From contig NC_053037.3 of assembly GCF_002575655.3 (NCBI RefSeq), positions 506,734,544 through 506,798,543 of the forward strand: 64,000 bases of DNA. Reading direction: 5' to 3'. Source of the DNA: Aegilops tauschii subsp. strangulata (lineage: Eukaryota; Streptophyta; Magnoliopsida; Poales; Poaceae). Under the pieces are notes generated by a model. It was not told where the DNA came from and made no database searches. It saw only the letters and a program-made list of their open reading frames with translations. The translations under genes and the position numbers were made by a program. This document shows, piece after piece, positions 45,401 to 56,543 of the stretch (the first letter of the stretch is position 1; each line of letters starts with the position of its first letter).

Positions 45401-46617
45401 GGGGCTAGGCACCATCAGGGAGGATCACTGGTGCCGTTCCACCGCTAAACCTCGGTCGGGCTAGGCGTAATGCGCCGATCCTCGACGGGGTGGCCGTACG
45501 GGCACGGCGGCGGCAGAGAGCGTGCTCCGCGCCTACCAGTTCACGACGAAGGGCTGCGGCGAGCACGGGTGAGTGGATGGCCACGCGGCGGCCTCTGGTG
45601 GCTTGGGCGGCGCTGGACGGCGCCGTCTACGCTGCGCCTCTCTCTGGCAGCCGCAAAGCCGCTGCTGCCGTCGCTCACGGGTGGCGCACCTCCTCCTGCT
45701 CGTCGACGACGCCCACAAGCCTCCAGGAGATCGTGCGGCACAGGGATAAGAAGGAGAGAACAGGGAGCAAGGCGCCACCGCGGTACTGGCGAGATCGAGA
45801 ACGGACTCTGAAGAAAACGACAGTGCTCTTCTGAAACTGTATCTCTGAATTTCTGAACATGACAGCAACAGTGCCCTTCAAGTGCTCGACGAAATGATTT
45901 GGCATGAAGAAAATTTTTTCTGGAGCTGGGACTTGGTGAGGTGACCTCTCAATGCACCCAGAGGCGGCCTGAATTTTCTTAGATTTTTAGGAGGAGAATT
46001 CAGATGAATTTCATCAAATTTGGCAAATATGGTCCAAACTTGCAGCAAGCACAATTTGAAATATTTGAACTGGAGACCAGTGGATCTTCATGGATCTTGG
46101 TTGAGGGCTCTAAGGACTAGCCAGGGAAAAAGGTTTGGAGGCAAAAATCAAAGTAGAAATGGTAGTTCCTTTGAAAACCTCCAAGGATCAAAATAGAAGG
46201 CACAAATTATTTTTGATAAGAATTAAATGGAAACAAATACATGGAGAGGTTCAACTTGCTGGATTTGAAGTATAACTTGACACAAGGATGGGGAATGGCT
46301 TTTGGGAGGGGATTTCCACTCATGTCATGGCAAGAGGAGATTTTGAAAAGGGGAGAAGATCACTCCAAATGCCATAGGGCTATTTAAAAGATTTTTTTTG
46401 AGAAGAAAACTCCCAAGTGAAAAGCATTTGGTTTTGAGTCCACATAAGAAGGAAAAACCTCCAAGACCAAAATCAAGTCTTGGGTGAATCCAAAACAAAA
46501 CACTTGTCACAAAAGAAAATATTTTGAGAGGGAGAGTTCTTCAGAATTTTTTTTCAATAACATCCCTTAAATCAAATAAAAGTTTGAAAAAGCCAAATAA
46601 AATTTTTGGGTGTCACA
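42438..46617 (-). mobile_element. 3' LTR (left) of the 14-kb Gypsy element
   Basis: A 4,180-bp LTR, TGTCACGACCGG to GGTGTCACA on the plus strand (TGTGACACC...GGTCGTGACA in element orientation). A TATA box on the minus strand is at 45312-45321 (TATAAAAGGA). It contains a tandem array at 43137-43576. It is longer than the other LTR by one array unit and short indels near 44655 and 46086. ORFs in the GC-rich part (44665-45870) are not credible genes. Confidence 0.93.
43137..43576 (-). repeat. Tandem array in the left LTR, about seven units
   Basis: Units of 63-68 bp with GCCACAGTCGGACGTCTGA and CATCACATAAAGGGCTTATA. The first unit is divergent (GGGCGTCAAGGCGACACC). The right LTR has one unit fewer. 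Confidence 0.9.
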
Positions 46618-46632
46618 ACACCTACCCCCTTA
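46618..46632 (-). promoter_or_regulatory. Polypurine tract of the 14-kb element
   Basis: On the minus strand TAAGGGGGTAGGTGT lies next to the 3' LTR. The first three bases are also the pol stop codon, so the tract overlaps the end of the coding frame. Confidence 0.75.
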
Positions 46633-49600
46633 GGAAAAATCTCGTCCCCGAGATTTCTGCTGATCCTCAAATAGATATGGGTACTCTGCCTGAAGAAAAT
46701 CTTCTCTTTCCCATGTAGCTTCATCCTCGGTGTGATTGCTCCACTGGACCTTGAAGAATTTAGTTGTTTTCTGACGGGTCCTCCTTTCAGACTCTTCCAA
46801 AATCTTTACTGGCCGCTCTCTGTAGGTGAGGTCTGGTTGCACATCAATGCTCTCATGAGATACATGCTTCCCTGGGTTGCTTACACATTTCCTCAATTGT
46901 GAAACGTGGAACACGTCGTGGACGTCTGACAGCTCTTTGGGTAGGTCTAGCTGGTTGGCTACTGTGCCTCTTTGGGCAATTATACAGAAGGGTCCAATAA
47001 ATCTCGGGGCTAGCTTCCCCTTAATTTTGAACCGTTGCAGGCCCCTCATAGGAGACACTCGTAGGTATACGAAATCACCGGGTTCAAAGCTGACCTCACG
47101 ATGTTTTTGATCATAATAGCTCTTTTGTCGGCTTTGAGCTGTCTTGAGTCTGTCCCTGATCCGTTTAACTTTCTCCTCAGCCTCCTTGAGCATGTCTGGG
47201 CCGAAGATACGACTGTCACCTGTCTCTGACCAATTTAGTGGGGTACGACACCTCCGTCCGTACAATGCTTCAAAGGGTGCCATTTGTAAGCTGGCTTGGT
47301 AACTGTTGTTGTAAGCAAACTCGGCATATGGCAAACTTTCTTCCCAACTGGATCCATAGGTGAGCACACAGGCTCTCAGCATGTCCTCTAGGATTTGGTT
47401 CACGCGTTCCGTTTGTCCATCAGTCTGAGGGTGGTACGCTGTAGTGAATGCTAGTTGAGTGCCCAGAGCTTGTTGTAAGTGATCCCAGAATTTAGAGACA
47501 AATTGAGTGCCTCGGTCGGATATTATAGTCTTTGGGACTCCATGCAAACAAACTATACGGGAGAGATAAAGCTTGGCTAGCCTTTGAGTGGAGTAGGTCG
47601 TCTTCACGGGAATAAAATGTGCTACCTTGGTTAGCCTATCTGTGATGACCCATATGGCATCATTTCCGCGTTGCGATCGAGGTAGTCCGACGATGAAGTC
47701 CATTCCAATTTCATCCCATTTCCACTCCGGTATCCTGTTTGGCTGTAGTAGCCCTGCTGGCTTTTGATGCTCGGCTTTTATGCGTTGGCAAGAATCGCAA
47801 CAAGCAATGAATGTGGCTATATCCCTTTTCATACCGTGCCACCAAAATCTTTCCTGAATGTCTTTGTACATTTTGGTTCCTCCAGGGTGGATCGAGTATG
47901 GAGCGGTGTGGCTTTCGGTTAGGATTTGTTGCTTGAGTTCCTCAATGTTTGGTACGCAAAGTCTGTCCCCGTACCATAATATTCCTTCATTGTCTGTGAC
48001 GAACTCTGAAGCCTTGCCAAGGCTCATTTTTCTTTTTATACCTTCGATGCTGGGATGTCCCTGCTGAGCCTTCTTAATTTGTTCCATAAGTGTGGGATGT
48101 ATCTCCAGATTTGATATGGTGCCCTCAGATACTAACACCATGTTGAGTCTAGCGAACTCCTGCTGAAACTCAGGCCTCAAGTTTTGTGGACTGTCGTTGC
48201 CCGGGCTGGGGTTCCAACTAAGAGCATCTGCCACTACATTTGCTTTCCCTGGATGGTAGTGAATGCCGACATCATAGTCCTTGACCAATTCCAACCAGCG
48301 TCGTTGTCGTAAATTTAGCTTTGGTTGCGTGAAAATATATTTAAGGCTCTTATGGGCCGTATATATTTCACAATGATTTCCCAACAGAAAGTGCCTCCAC
48401 TCCTTGAGTGCATGGATGACTGCTGCTAGCTCCAAGTCATGAGTTGGATAATTTTCCTCATGCTTCCGTAGTTGCCTGGAAGCATACGCGACAACTTTGC
48501 CATCCTGCATCAGCACGCACCCGAGGACCTTCCGGGATGCGTCACAATACACTTCAAAACTCTTGTGTATGTCTGGCACGATCAAAACTGGTGTTGTTGT
48601 TAGTTTCTTCTTGAGTTCTTGGAAGCTTTTCTCGCACGCTTCCGTCCATACAAACTTCTTGTCTTTCTTGAGCAACTGGGTCATTGGTTTTGCCATAGTG
48701 GAGAATCCTTCAATAAATCTCCGGTAATATCCAGCCATTCCTAGGAAACTCCGTACATCGGTCACGTTGGCTGGTGGTTCCCAGTCAAGTATGCCCTTGA
48801 CCTTTTCTGGGTCTACGGCCACGCCTTCTTGGGTCAATATATGGCCCAGAAAACCAACTTGTCTTAGCCAAAAATCACACTTGCTAAATTTGGCGTACAA
48901 TTGATGTTTCCTTAATTCTCCCAAAACAATTCTGAGATGCTCAGCATGTTCTTCTGGTGTCCTTGAGTATACCAGAATATCATCAATGAATACCACAACA
49001 AATTTGTCCATGAATTTCATAAACACTTTGTTCATGAGGTGGACGAAATATGCGGGGGCGTTCGTCAGTCCAAACAGCATTACTGTGAACTCATATAATC
49101 CGTATCTGGAGGTGAATGTTGTCTTAGGGATATCTTCTGTCCGTACTTTCAATTGATGATATCCCGATCTTAAATCAACTTTTGAGAACACCTTGGCTTG
49201 TGCGAGCTGGTCAAACAAATCATTTATCCGTGGCATCGGATATTTGTTTTTGATGGTGACCATATTGAGAGCTCGATAGTCTATACACAGTCTCAGTGTC
49301 CCATCCTTTTTCTTGGCGAATAATACTGGCGAACCCCAAGGTGAGGAGCTGGCTCGAATAAATCCTTTGTCCAGTAATTCTTTTATTTGCTTCTTCAATT
49401 CTACCAACTCTGAGGGTACCATTCTATAAGGTTTCTTATAGATGGGAGTGGTGCCAGGTGCTAGTTCGATGCTGAACTCTATCTCTCGGTCTGGTGGCAT
49501 GCCTGGTAGTTCTTCAGGGAATACGTTGGGAAATTCGCACACCACTGGAACTTTTCTCAATTCTGAAATGTCCACTTTGTTCAGCTTTGGTTGCCGTGAC

Positions 49601-49932
49601 CGTGGTCTTTCTTGAGCTGTAACCTTTATTGTCTTGCCGTGATGATGAGTGAGAATCACAGTCCGATTGAAACAATCAATAAATCCCTTGTTGGTGGTCA
49701 ACCAGTCCATCCCCAAGATGACATCCAGTCCTTTATTTTCCAACACGATGAGATTAGCTTGAAACTTTAGTCCTTCGAACTCAATGATCACTCCTTGGCA
49801 GTAACTCTGAGCGATCTGCTTATTCCCGGGGGACTTGATGATCATAGATTTTTCCAAGGGAAGTATCGAAAAACCATGTTGTAAAACAAAACTCTTCGAA
49901 ACGAACGAGTGAGAAGCTCCAGAATCAAACAA
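46630..49932 (-). CDS. Gypsy pol: protease, RT, RNase H, integrase, chromodomain-like end
   Basis: An open 1,100-codon frame. Residues 1-90: retropepsin, active site DSG at 3-5 and ILGMDWL near 73. About 160-345: RT with [10 protein letters not shown] near 252 and FIDD near 316. About 455-570: RNase H with D464 and E501, but the usual TDHKSL reads TAHKSL at about 526, so one acidic residue is lost. About 670-720: integrase HHCC finger. D745, D806 and E842 form the DDE core (GMDF, SDRG, QTERV). About 1040-1090: a chromodomain-like segment with [14 protein letters not shown]. The ATG is an artefact: the same frame continues upstream to a stop at 49996-49998. An RT variant, VMLFGL for the usual VMPFGL, also suggests decay. 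Confidence 0.93.
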   Translation of the reverse strand: MFDSGASHSFVSKSFVLQHGFSILPLEKSMIIKSPGNKQIAQSYCQGVIIEFEGLKFQANLIVLENKGLDVILGMDWLTTNKGFIDCFNRTVILTHHHGKTIKVTAQERPRSRQPKLNKVDISELRKVPVVCEFPNVFPEELPGMPPDREIEFSIELAPGTTPIYKKPYRMVPSELVELKKQIKELLDKGFIRASSSPWGSPVLFAKKKDGTLRLCIDYRALNMVTIKNKYPMPRINDLFDQLAQAKVFSKVDLRSGYHQLKVRTEDIPKTTFTSRYGLYEFTVMLFGLTNAPAYFVHLMNKVFMKFMDKFVVVFIDDILVYSRTPEEHAEHLRIVLGELRKHQLYAKFSKCDFWLRQVGFLGHILTQEGVAVDPEKVKGILDWEPPANVTDVRSFLGMAGYYRRFIEGFSTMAKPMTQLLKKDKKFVWTEACEKSFQELKKKLTTTPVLIVPDIHKSFEVYCDASRKVLGCVLMQDGKVVAYASRQLRKHEENYPTHDLELAAVIHALKEWRHFLLGNHCEIYTAHKSLKYIFTQPKLNLRQRRWLELVKDYDVGIHYHPGKANVVADALSWNPSPGNDSPQNLRPEFQQEFARLNMVLVSEGTISNLEIHPTLMEQIKKAQQGHPSIEGIKRKMSLGKASEFVTDNEGILWYGDRLCVPNIEELKQQILTESHTAPYSIHPGGTKMYKDIQERFWWHGMKRDIATFIACCDSCQRIKAEHQKPAGLLQPNRIPEWKWDEIGMDFIVGLPRSQRGNDAIWVITDRLTKVAHFIPVKTTYSTQRLAKLYLSRIVCLHGVPKTIISDRGTQFVSKFWDHLQQALGTQLAFTTAYHPQTDGQTERVNQILEDMLRACVLTYGSSWEESLPYAEFAYNNSYQASLQMAPFEALYGRRCRTPLNWSETGDSRIFGPDMLKEAEEKVKRIRDRLKTAQSRQKSYYDQKHREVSFEPGDFVYLRVSPMRGLQRFKIKGKLAPRFIGPFCIIAQRGTVANQLDLPKELSDVHDVFHVSQLRKCVSNPGKHVSHESIDVQPDLTYRERPVKILEESERRTRQKTTKFFKVQWSNHTEDEATWEREDFLQAEYPYLFEDQQKSRGRDFS

Positions 49933-49995
49933 AACCGTGGCAGGTACTGTGTTGACAGGGAACGTACCGAGTACGATGTCTGGGGCATTCTGGGC

Positions 49996-50721
49996 TTATT
50001 CCCTGGTCACATGGTTCAGGTGACCCTTCCTGTGATTGTTGTTGGGTTTGAAATTGTTGCGCTTGGGGGCTGGATTGTTCCCACCGTTGTTCGGCTTGGG
50101 GGCCGAGTTCCTTGGTTTTGGGCACTGTTTGGCATAGTGCCCTTCTTCACCACAAGCATAGCAAGTGACCCCTGGACGGTATGTGAAGTCCTTGTCCCTG
50201 GAATGAAACTGTCTGGTTGGCCTTAGATCAGTAGTCGTGGATTTTCTTGCTTCAATCCTCTGAACATCAGGCTTGCTTCGGTTGTTGCGAGCAAGAGTCG
50301 TCTTGTCCCTCTTTCGCTTACGAATATCTTCCAGACTGCGGCGCTCATTCTCCAAGGTAATGGCCTTGTCAACCAGAGTTTTAAAATCCGGGAAAGTGTG
50401 TACGACCAGTTGGCATCTTAATGCTGGCGCCAGGCCGTCCAAAAACTTTTCCATCCTTTTGTTCTCAGTCATATGCTCATCGTAGGCATAACGAGATAGC
50501 TGGGTAAACTGACCGTTGTATTCTGTCACTGACATGCCTCTTTGCTTGAGGTCATCAAATTCTCTTTTCTTGATTTTTATGATGCTCCTGGGGATGTGTG
50601 CCCCACGAAAGCCTTCCTTAAACTCTTCCCAGGTGATGTTGTGTTCACTGGGATGCATGTGTAGGTAGTTTTCCCACCATGCTGCAGCTGCTCCAGTGAG
50701 GTAGTGAGGTGCATAAAGCAC
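49996..50721 (-). pseudogene. Gypsy gag C-terminal part
   Basis: In the same frame as pol. It has capsid features (LTGAAAAWWENYL, TWEEFKEGFRGAHIP, MSVTEYNGQF.LSRYA, FLDGLAP.LRCQL) and a CCHC zinc knuckle, CYACGEEGHYAKQC, near residue 190, with a basic Asn/Lys-rich tail. It is closed by TAA at 49996-49998, only 63 bases before the protease DSG, and separated from the gag start by TAG at 50740-50742. Family members normally have one continuous gag-pol frame here. The product would be the nucleocapsid half of Gag. Confidence 0.9.
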
Positions 50722-50739
50722 CTTCTCATGATCTGAACA

Positions 50740-51099
50740 CTAAGCAATAATCAGCTTTCTTTCGATGTCATGAAGCCAATCATCGGCTTCAAGTGGCCTA
50801 TCAGTGTGAGCAAACATTGGAGGGCGTGTCTTCTGCAGTTCAGACAACTTGAAGTGTGGTTGGTATGGCTCACGGTGATTCCCCATATTGATGACGTGAT
50901 TCATCATTTCTTGGTGTTGCTGTTGGCTTTGTTCGAAGAGGCGGCATACTTGAGATAAGGCTGCCTCGCTGTCCTGTTGACTAGACTGTCCCTGAGTGAA
51001 GTTGTTGCTTGTCTGTGTTCCATAGACTTCTTCTGGCTGATTGGGCATGGAACGAGTCCACGGACGAGACATTTTCCACTCTAGGGTATTATTTTGCAA
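50740..51099 (-). pseudogene. Gypsy gag N-terminal part
   Basis: It begins at 51099 (MQNNTLEW) or at the internal Met at 51072 (MSRPWTRS). It continues through a Gln/Ser-rich segment to FKLSELQKTRPPMFAHTD and DDWLHDIERKLIIA, then TAG. The reading frame is that of the downstream gag and pol, so a single nonsense codon, likely a former CAG, ends it. The region 51100-51400 between this and the upstream ORF has no coding sense. Confidence 0.88.
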
Positions 51100-51400
51100 A
51101 ACTCATGAGAAGAACTGTGTGGCACAAGGAAAATCTTGCAAAGGCAAAAATTTAAAAGACCTCAAGATTTTTCAAGAAAACATTTGACTGCGCACGGAAA
51201 AGGACTGCTTAGCACATATCTTACACGCCATACGCAAACACACGATACATCACTCAGGATGTGCGTACACACTCCTGACATGCTATTAAGGCTAGCACAC
51301 CCCTCAGGTATTCTACATGAAGCGCACACAAAAACTACAAACTAACATACATATAAAACATATCATACATGCAGGCACATCGCGCGGCTACTCGGCGCAC

Positions 51401-52207
51401 TCAGTCGGAGATGGTGAAGATGTCCTTCCCCTTGCCGAGGGTAAGACCCAGCGGTGCAGGAGACTCAACCTCCACCTCCTCCCTAGTAGGCTCCAGGTGC
51501 GTAGCACTGCGCTGAGGTGATGGCGCGGGTGCGACAGGCGGCAGTGCGGGTGCGGCAGGCGGTGCAGCTCTAACTGGAGTAGGAGCGATGACTCGGTCGA
51601 ACTCCTCAGTGGTAGGCAGACGGCGAGCAGTGTCCAAAATGGCCGGTGAATAAGATGCTGAGGACGAGACGAAAGTCAGTGGCGGTGTCATGTGGAGAAG
51701 CTCCTTCCTGCTGGCAGAACCGCCCCGAACTAAGTCCATCCGGGCAGCCACAAGATCGTCCACGAGGTTGTCAAAATCTTCCTCCAGAGCTTTGAGATAC
51801 TCAACGAGCATCTCGATAGCTTCATCTTGCTCTCCCCTATGGCAGGCGAATGCATAGTGACAAGTATATGGCACATGGCATGGGAGGTAGCGGTAGCGAC
51901 GAGTCTTCATCGAAGGAAGAATGTCCCGAAGGCGAGCTATCGCCTCATGGGCAGCCATCTGCATGGCATGCCTCTCCGTAGGCATGGCCCTTCCCACAAA
52001 ACAGAAGTGGTGAGACGCAGAACGTCCTCCCTTGAATTGCACCACGGCCTGGTGCATAGACACGATGTCGCTGAGCTTGTGCTGATAAAGCGTGAACTCC
52101 GGACGAGTCGCTGGCCCGATCGCGAGCTTGGTGATGGAGACGAGGAGTTTGACAAACCCCTCGGGCACATTCGTGAACACCCGAGTCTCGCAGTTGCTGC
52201 CAGCCAT
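51401..52207 (-). CDS. Extra 268-residue ORF between primer site and gag
   Basis: A complete sense-strand ORF starting 144 bases inside the primer site. Residues 1-170 look globular, with segments FVKLLVSITKLAIGP, FKGGRSASHHFCFVGRAM and CHYAFACHRGEQDEA. A helix-rich acidic part follows (MLVEYLKALEEDFDNL). From about 195 there is a Pro/Ala-rich tail ending in charged residues. The frame differs from gag. There is no match to capsid, protease, RT or integrase motifs, and I do not recognise it. Its intactness, while gag carries stops, suggests a real product. A nucleic-acid-binding or regulatory role is speculation. Confidence 0.7.
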   Translation of the reverse strand: MAGSNCETRVFTNVPEGFVKLLVSITKLAIGPATRPEFTLYQHKLSDIVSMHQAVVQFKGGRSASHHFCFVGRAMPTERHAMQMAAHEAIARLRDILPSMKTRRYRYLPCHVPYTCHYAFACHRGEQDEAIEMLVEYLKALEEDFDNLVDDLVAARMDLVRGGSASRKELLHMTPPLTFVSSSASYSPAILDTARRLPTTEEFDRVIAPTPVRAAPPAAPALPPVAPAPSPQRSATHLEPTREEVEVESPAPLGLTLGKGKDIFTISD

Positions 52208-52350
52208 CTACAAAAGTAGGCAAAAATTCTGAGTAGTCATATCATAAATTTATGATGACCAACAGAAAATAGCTACATTTGCAAAATGCTGAAAAAGCAC
52301 TAAAGACACTAATAACCGATTAGCGATCGCACCTAGTGGCTTCCTACAGT

Positions 52351-52369
52351 CAGCCTGGCTCTGATACCA
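52351..52369 (-). promoter_or_regulatory. Primer binding site, initiator-Met tRNA, intact
   Basis: On the minus strand TGGTATCAGAGCCAGGCTG lies four bases inside the right LTR. It is a full match to the usual plant initiator-Met primer site core and sets the element's orientation. Confidence 0.93.
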
Positions 52370-52373
52370 AGCT

Positions 52374-55300
52374 TGTCACGACCGGTTTTCCAATAAAATA
52401 TTTATTGAGAAAATGATCCCTTTTACGGACCAGCAGAGAAGAATCCTTCTCACTGGTAGACAATATCTTGATTCATAGAAGAGAAAACCAGGAGTACTAA
52501 ATATAATACAAGGTTGAGCGGAGACTGCTCAACAATTTATTATAAGCACGCCGATAAAAACATAACGGCGGATAGGGTGGCATAACTACTAGCTCACAAA
52601 TAAAAGCGGTGGTGGATATGTCACAGTGAAGTGGGTGACATGACTCCTGAATCTAACAACCCTTCGAGCGTCGGAGTGAGGCTCGAGGATACTTATTGAG
52701 GGTGGCGGAAGCGTATATGATACAAGTGACCAACATCCAGGATCGCACGGGACTGACTGGGATTCCTCTAGGCGCCGGACTCACTATCAAACTCTTCATC
52801 CATGAGATCGCCTTCGTCAACATCTGGCCAAAACAACAAGCCAGGTGAGTACTATGAAAGTACTCGCAAGATAGTTCGGACATAAGATATAACAAATGTA
52901 AACATGATGCATATGAACAGATTAACAAAGCGCACTCAGGGAATAAGATAGCAAATGCATGGGAAAATAAAAGGGAAGTCGGTCGGTATTCCTCCCGAAA
53001 TCCCAAAGTAATACTGAAGGCCAATCGAGTGTCTAAATGACTCCTCGAAAGGATACAAATGAAATAACAATGCCGCAGTCGGGCGTCAAGGCGACACCAC
53101 ATAAAGGGCTTATAATGGAAAAATAAATAACAGTGCATGCCACAGTCGGACGTCTGAAGCGACATCACATAAAGGGCTTATAATGGAAAAATAAATAACA
53201 TTGCATGCCACAGTCGGACGTCTGAAGCGACATCACATAAAGGGCTTATATCAAAAGTAAATAGCGGGCGTGCCACAGTCGGACTTCTGAGCGACATCAC
53301 ATAAAGGGCTTATATTGAAAGTAAATGACAAGAGTGCCACAGTCGGACGTCTGAGCGACATCACAAAAAGGGCTTATATTGAAAGTAAATGACAAGAGTG
53401 CCACAGTCGGACGTCTGAGTGACATCACAAAAAGGGCTTATATTTCACAACTTAATATTCCAGTAGCTTATAAATTTATTTCATTTCAAGGGAATATTCA
53501 GGTACGGAGAAAATAAAGGTTAGTCCATCCACAGGAATAACAATTCAAACGGGTATACAACTCAAGCTTGTTCACCGGGGATTTACCACGAGGACTGGCA
53601 TAGATGTGGATATACTGGCCATGGTCCTTGACCATGGACGCGATGACTCGGAAGGATTTGACTCTGCAGAGTTTGTACTTTAACCACAGCCAACGGATTT
53701 CAGTAGTCACGGGGACTAGTTCTGTTTACGGTGTTTTAGGAGAAACACATCTAACCAGTACACACCCATTTAACATTCCGATGCCAGGAATCACCCTCGG
53801 CAACGTTCAAGAAAAACCTTGAGACGGGGAGGCTACAACCTCGCGTGGCATGGGATCAAATTTATATACGCGCGCTCTAAGGGGTGCCCCCCTCTCGGTC
53901 CCAACCGGAAACACCCATGCCCCCTGACTGGATGACTGGCTTTAATCCAGGGCCATGGAACCCTCATCCCGGCCCCTCTATTTGGTGTGTACAAGGAAAG
54001 AGGTTAACAACTTACTAAACCGTATTCTTTGCAGAAAACATGTGGCAGCACGAAAGGGGAAGAACGGTAACGTGGCTCAGTCCACGTTAACGTCGGAGTT
54101 TATCGGATGACGAAGACTGGCATGCTACAACAATACCATCTCACTACCTTTCATGTCACCACATGACTAGGCCATCTCTCATCAGAGATCACAGTAACTT
54201 CGGAACACACGGATAGTTGCCTTACATGCAACGAGATACTCACCGATGCTCATATGCCATGCACAAACCATTCAAGCAAACATGCAAAACACCTATCATA
54301 TCGAAGGTTCAAACATGCTTGCCTGGTTCGGAGAAGTCGGAGTCTAGCTCGGCGAAGTTCGCAGCTCCGTCACCTCCTCCGGAACCTACGGTATAGCGGA
54401 ACCGTACACTAACGTGAAAATCATCGCGTGCATAAAATTTGTTTCCAAATTTTTTCCAAATAAATACCATAAAAAACTAGACAAAAATACAAGGATGACA
54501 GAAAAAGAATCAATCAAAAAGATATAAGGGTTTTAGTCCAGGGACTAATCTGTGATGAAACAGAAAAGATCCAGGGACTTAACTGAGAAAACAGAAAACG
54601 GTTCGGAAAGAAATGCGCCAGCCCAAAGAGAAAACGCATTCTGCCCGAAGGCGCCATCAGAAAACGGTTCGGGGGAAATAGAAGAGAGGCTGACGGGGGG
54701 GGGGGGGGTCCACACGTCAGGTTTAAAAACTCCAACGGAGCTCACCGGCGTCCGAAGGCTGCGGTGCTCGCCGGCGTTGAACCACGGCGAGGCAGAGAGA
54801 TCGGAGGGTACCAAGAGGTTCAGTGTGTTCTTCCGCGTCGGTGGGTGGTGGACTTGGCCGACGGAGAGCACCACGTCGACGGCGACACTTTCTCCGGCGG
54901 ACGGTGGTTCGGGCGGTGGTGGAGTACTCCGGTGGGTGCTGCAAACTCCAAATTGAAGCACGGGTCAGCAGAGTGAATGCACTAGAAGGCTACTGGCAAG
55001 AGCTGAGGGGTAGGGGTGCACGCACGGGAGCGAATCGAGCAGGGTCCCGTGGCGGGTCGAGGCGGCCGGAGTTGGGGAAGAAGGCTCTCTCGGGGCTCTT
55101 CCAGTGGCTTGGCGTGGTATTGGTGGTGTGTAGAGGTGGTGTGGGTTCGAGTTCGAGCTCGGGGGCTCCTTTTATAGGCGATCCGAGGGGGTGGCCGTGA
55201 ACGGGATATCTCCGGCGAGCGATTACGGCCAGGCAGAGGTTGGGCAGGGGTTTTAGGGGGCTAGGCACCATCAGGGAGGATCACTGGTGCCGTTCCACCG

Positions 55301-56458
55301 CTAAACCTCGGTCGGGCTAGGCGTAATGCGCCGATCCTCGACGGGGTGGCCGTACGGGCACGGCGGTGGCAGAGAGCGCGCTCCGCGCCTACCAGTTCAC
55401 GACGAAGGGCTGCGGCGAGCACGGGTGAGTGGATGGCCACGCGGCGGCCTCTGGTGGCTTGGGCGGCGCTGGACGGCGCCGTCCACGCTGCGCCTCTCTC
55501 TGGCAGCCGCAAACCGCTGCTGCCGTCGCTCACGGGTGGCGCACCTCCTCCTGCTCGTCGCCGACGCCCACAAGCCTCCAGGAGATCGTGCGGCGCAAGG
55601 ATAAGGAGAGAACAGGGAGCAAGGCACCACCGCGGTACTGGCGAGATCGAGAACGGACTCTAAAGAAAACGATAGTGCTCTTCTGAAACTGTATCTCTGA
55701 ATTTCTGAACATGACAGCAACAGTGCCCTTCAAGTGCTCGACGAAATGATTTGGCATGAAGAAAAAAATTTCTGGAGCTGGGACTTGGTGAGGTGACCTC
55801 TCAATGCACCCAGAGGCTGCCTGAATTTTCTCAGATTTTTAGGAGGAGAATTCAGATGAATTTCATCAAATTTGGCAAACATGGTCCAAACTTGCAGCAA
55901 GCACAATTTGAAATATTTGAACTGGAGACCAGTGGATCTTGGTTGAGGGCTCTAAGGACTAGCCAGGGAAAAAGGTTTGGAGGCAAAACTCAAAGTAGAA
56001 ATGGTAGTTCCTTTGAAAACCTCCAAGGATCAAAATAGAAGGCAGAAATTATTTTTGATAAGAATTAAATGGAAACAAATACATGGAGAGGTTCAACTTG
56101 CTGGATTTGAAGTATAACTTGACACAAGGATGGGGAATGGCTTTTGGGAGGGGATTTCCACTCATGTCATGGCAAGAGGAGATTTTGAAAAGGGGAGAAG
56201 ATCACTCCAAATGCCATAGGGCTATTTAAAAGATTTTTTTTGAGAAGAAAACTCCCAAGTGAAAAGCATTTGGTTTTGAGTCCACATAAGAAGGAAAAAC
56301 CTCCAAGACCAAAATCAAGTCTTGGGTGAATCCAAAACAAAACACTTGTCACAAAAGAAAATATTTTGAGAGGGAGAGTTCTTCAGAATTTTTTTAAATA
56401 ACATCCCTTAAATCAAATAAAAGTTTGAAAAAGCCAAATAAAATTTTTGGGTGTCACA
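52374..56458 (-). mobile_element. 5' LTR (right) of the 14-kb Gypsy element
   Basis: 4,085 bp, aligned throughout with 42438-46617. A minus-strand TATA box is at 55168-55176 (TATAAAAGG). A run of 14 G at 54695-54708 replaces 7 G in the other LTR. The tandem array is one unit shorter. CCCCC follows at 56459-56463. Confidence 0.93.
53072..53445 (-). repeat. Tandem array in the right LTR, about six units
   Basis: Same 63-68 bp units as in the left LTR, with one fewer. The shortfall (374 versus 440 bp) equals about one unit. Confidence 0.9.
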
Positions 56459-56543
56459 CCCCCTACCCGAGATCCGCCGGTTTTGACACCGACATTGTTG
56501 CTTTCATTGAGAGAGATCCGTTGTGTCATCGCCAGAAGGTTCG

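Larger units (their letters stand above)
42438..56458 (-). mobile_element. 14-kb Gypsy element, chromovirus type, near complete
   Basis: Two direct LTRs (42438-46617 and 52374-56458) bound a minus-strand internal region with the primer site beside the right LTR. Flanking CCCCC at 42433-42437 and 56459-56463 is the target duplication. In element orientation the order is 5' LTR, primer site, extra ORF (268 aa), gag, protease, RT, RNase H, integrase with a chromodomain-like end, polypurine tract, 3' LTR. LTRs are very similar by eye, implying a relatively young insertion. Two nonsense codons split gag-pol. The integrase-chromodomain order places it among chromoviruses, probably the Tekay/Del group. 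Confidence 0.95.

Noticed and set aside
44665..45870. Several ORFs of 90-138 codons on both strands in the GC-rich part of the 14-kb element's LTR, also at 54514-55757
   Set aside because: They overlap each other on all frames, differ between the two LTRs by frame-breaking indels, and have no recognisable domain.
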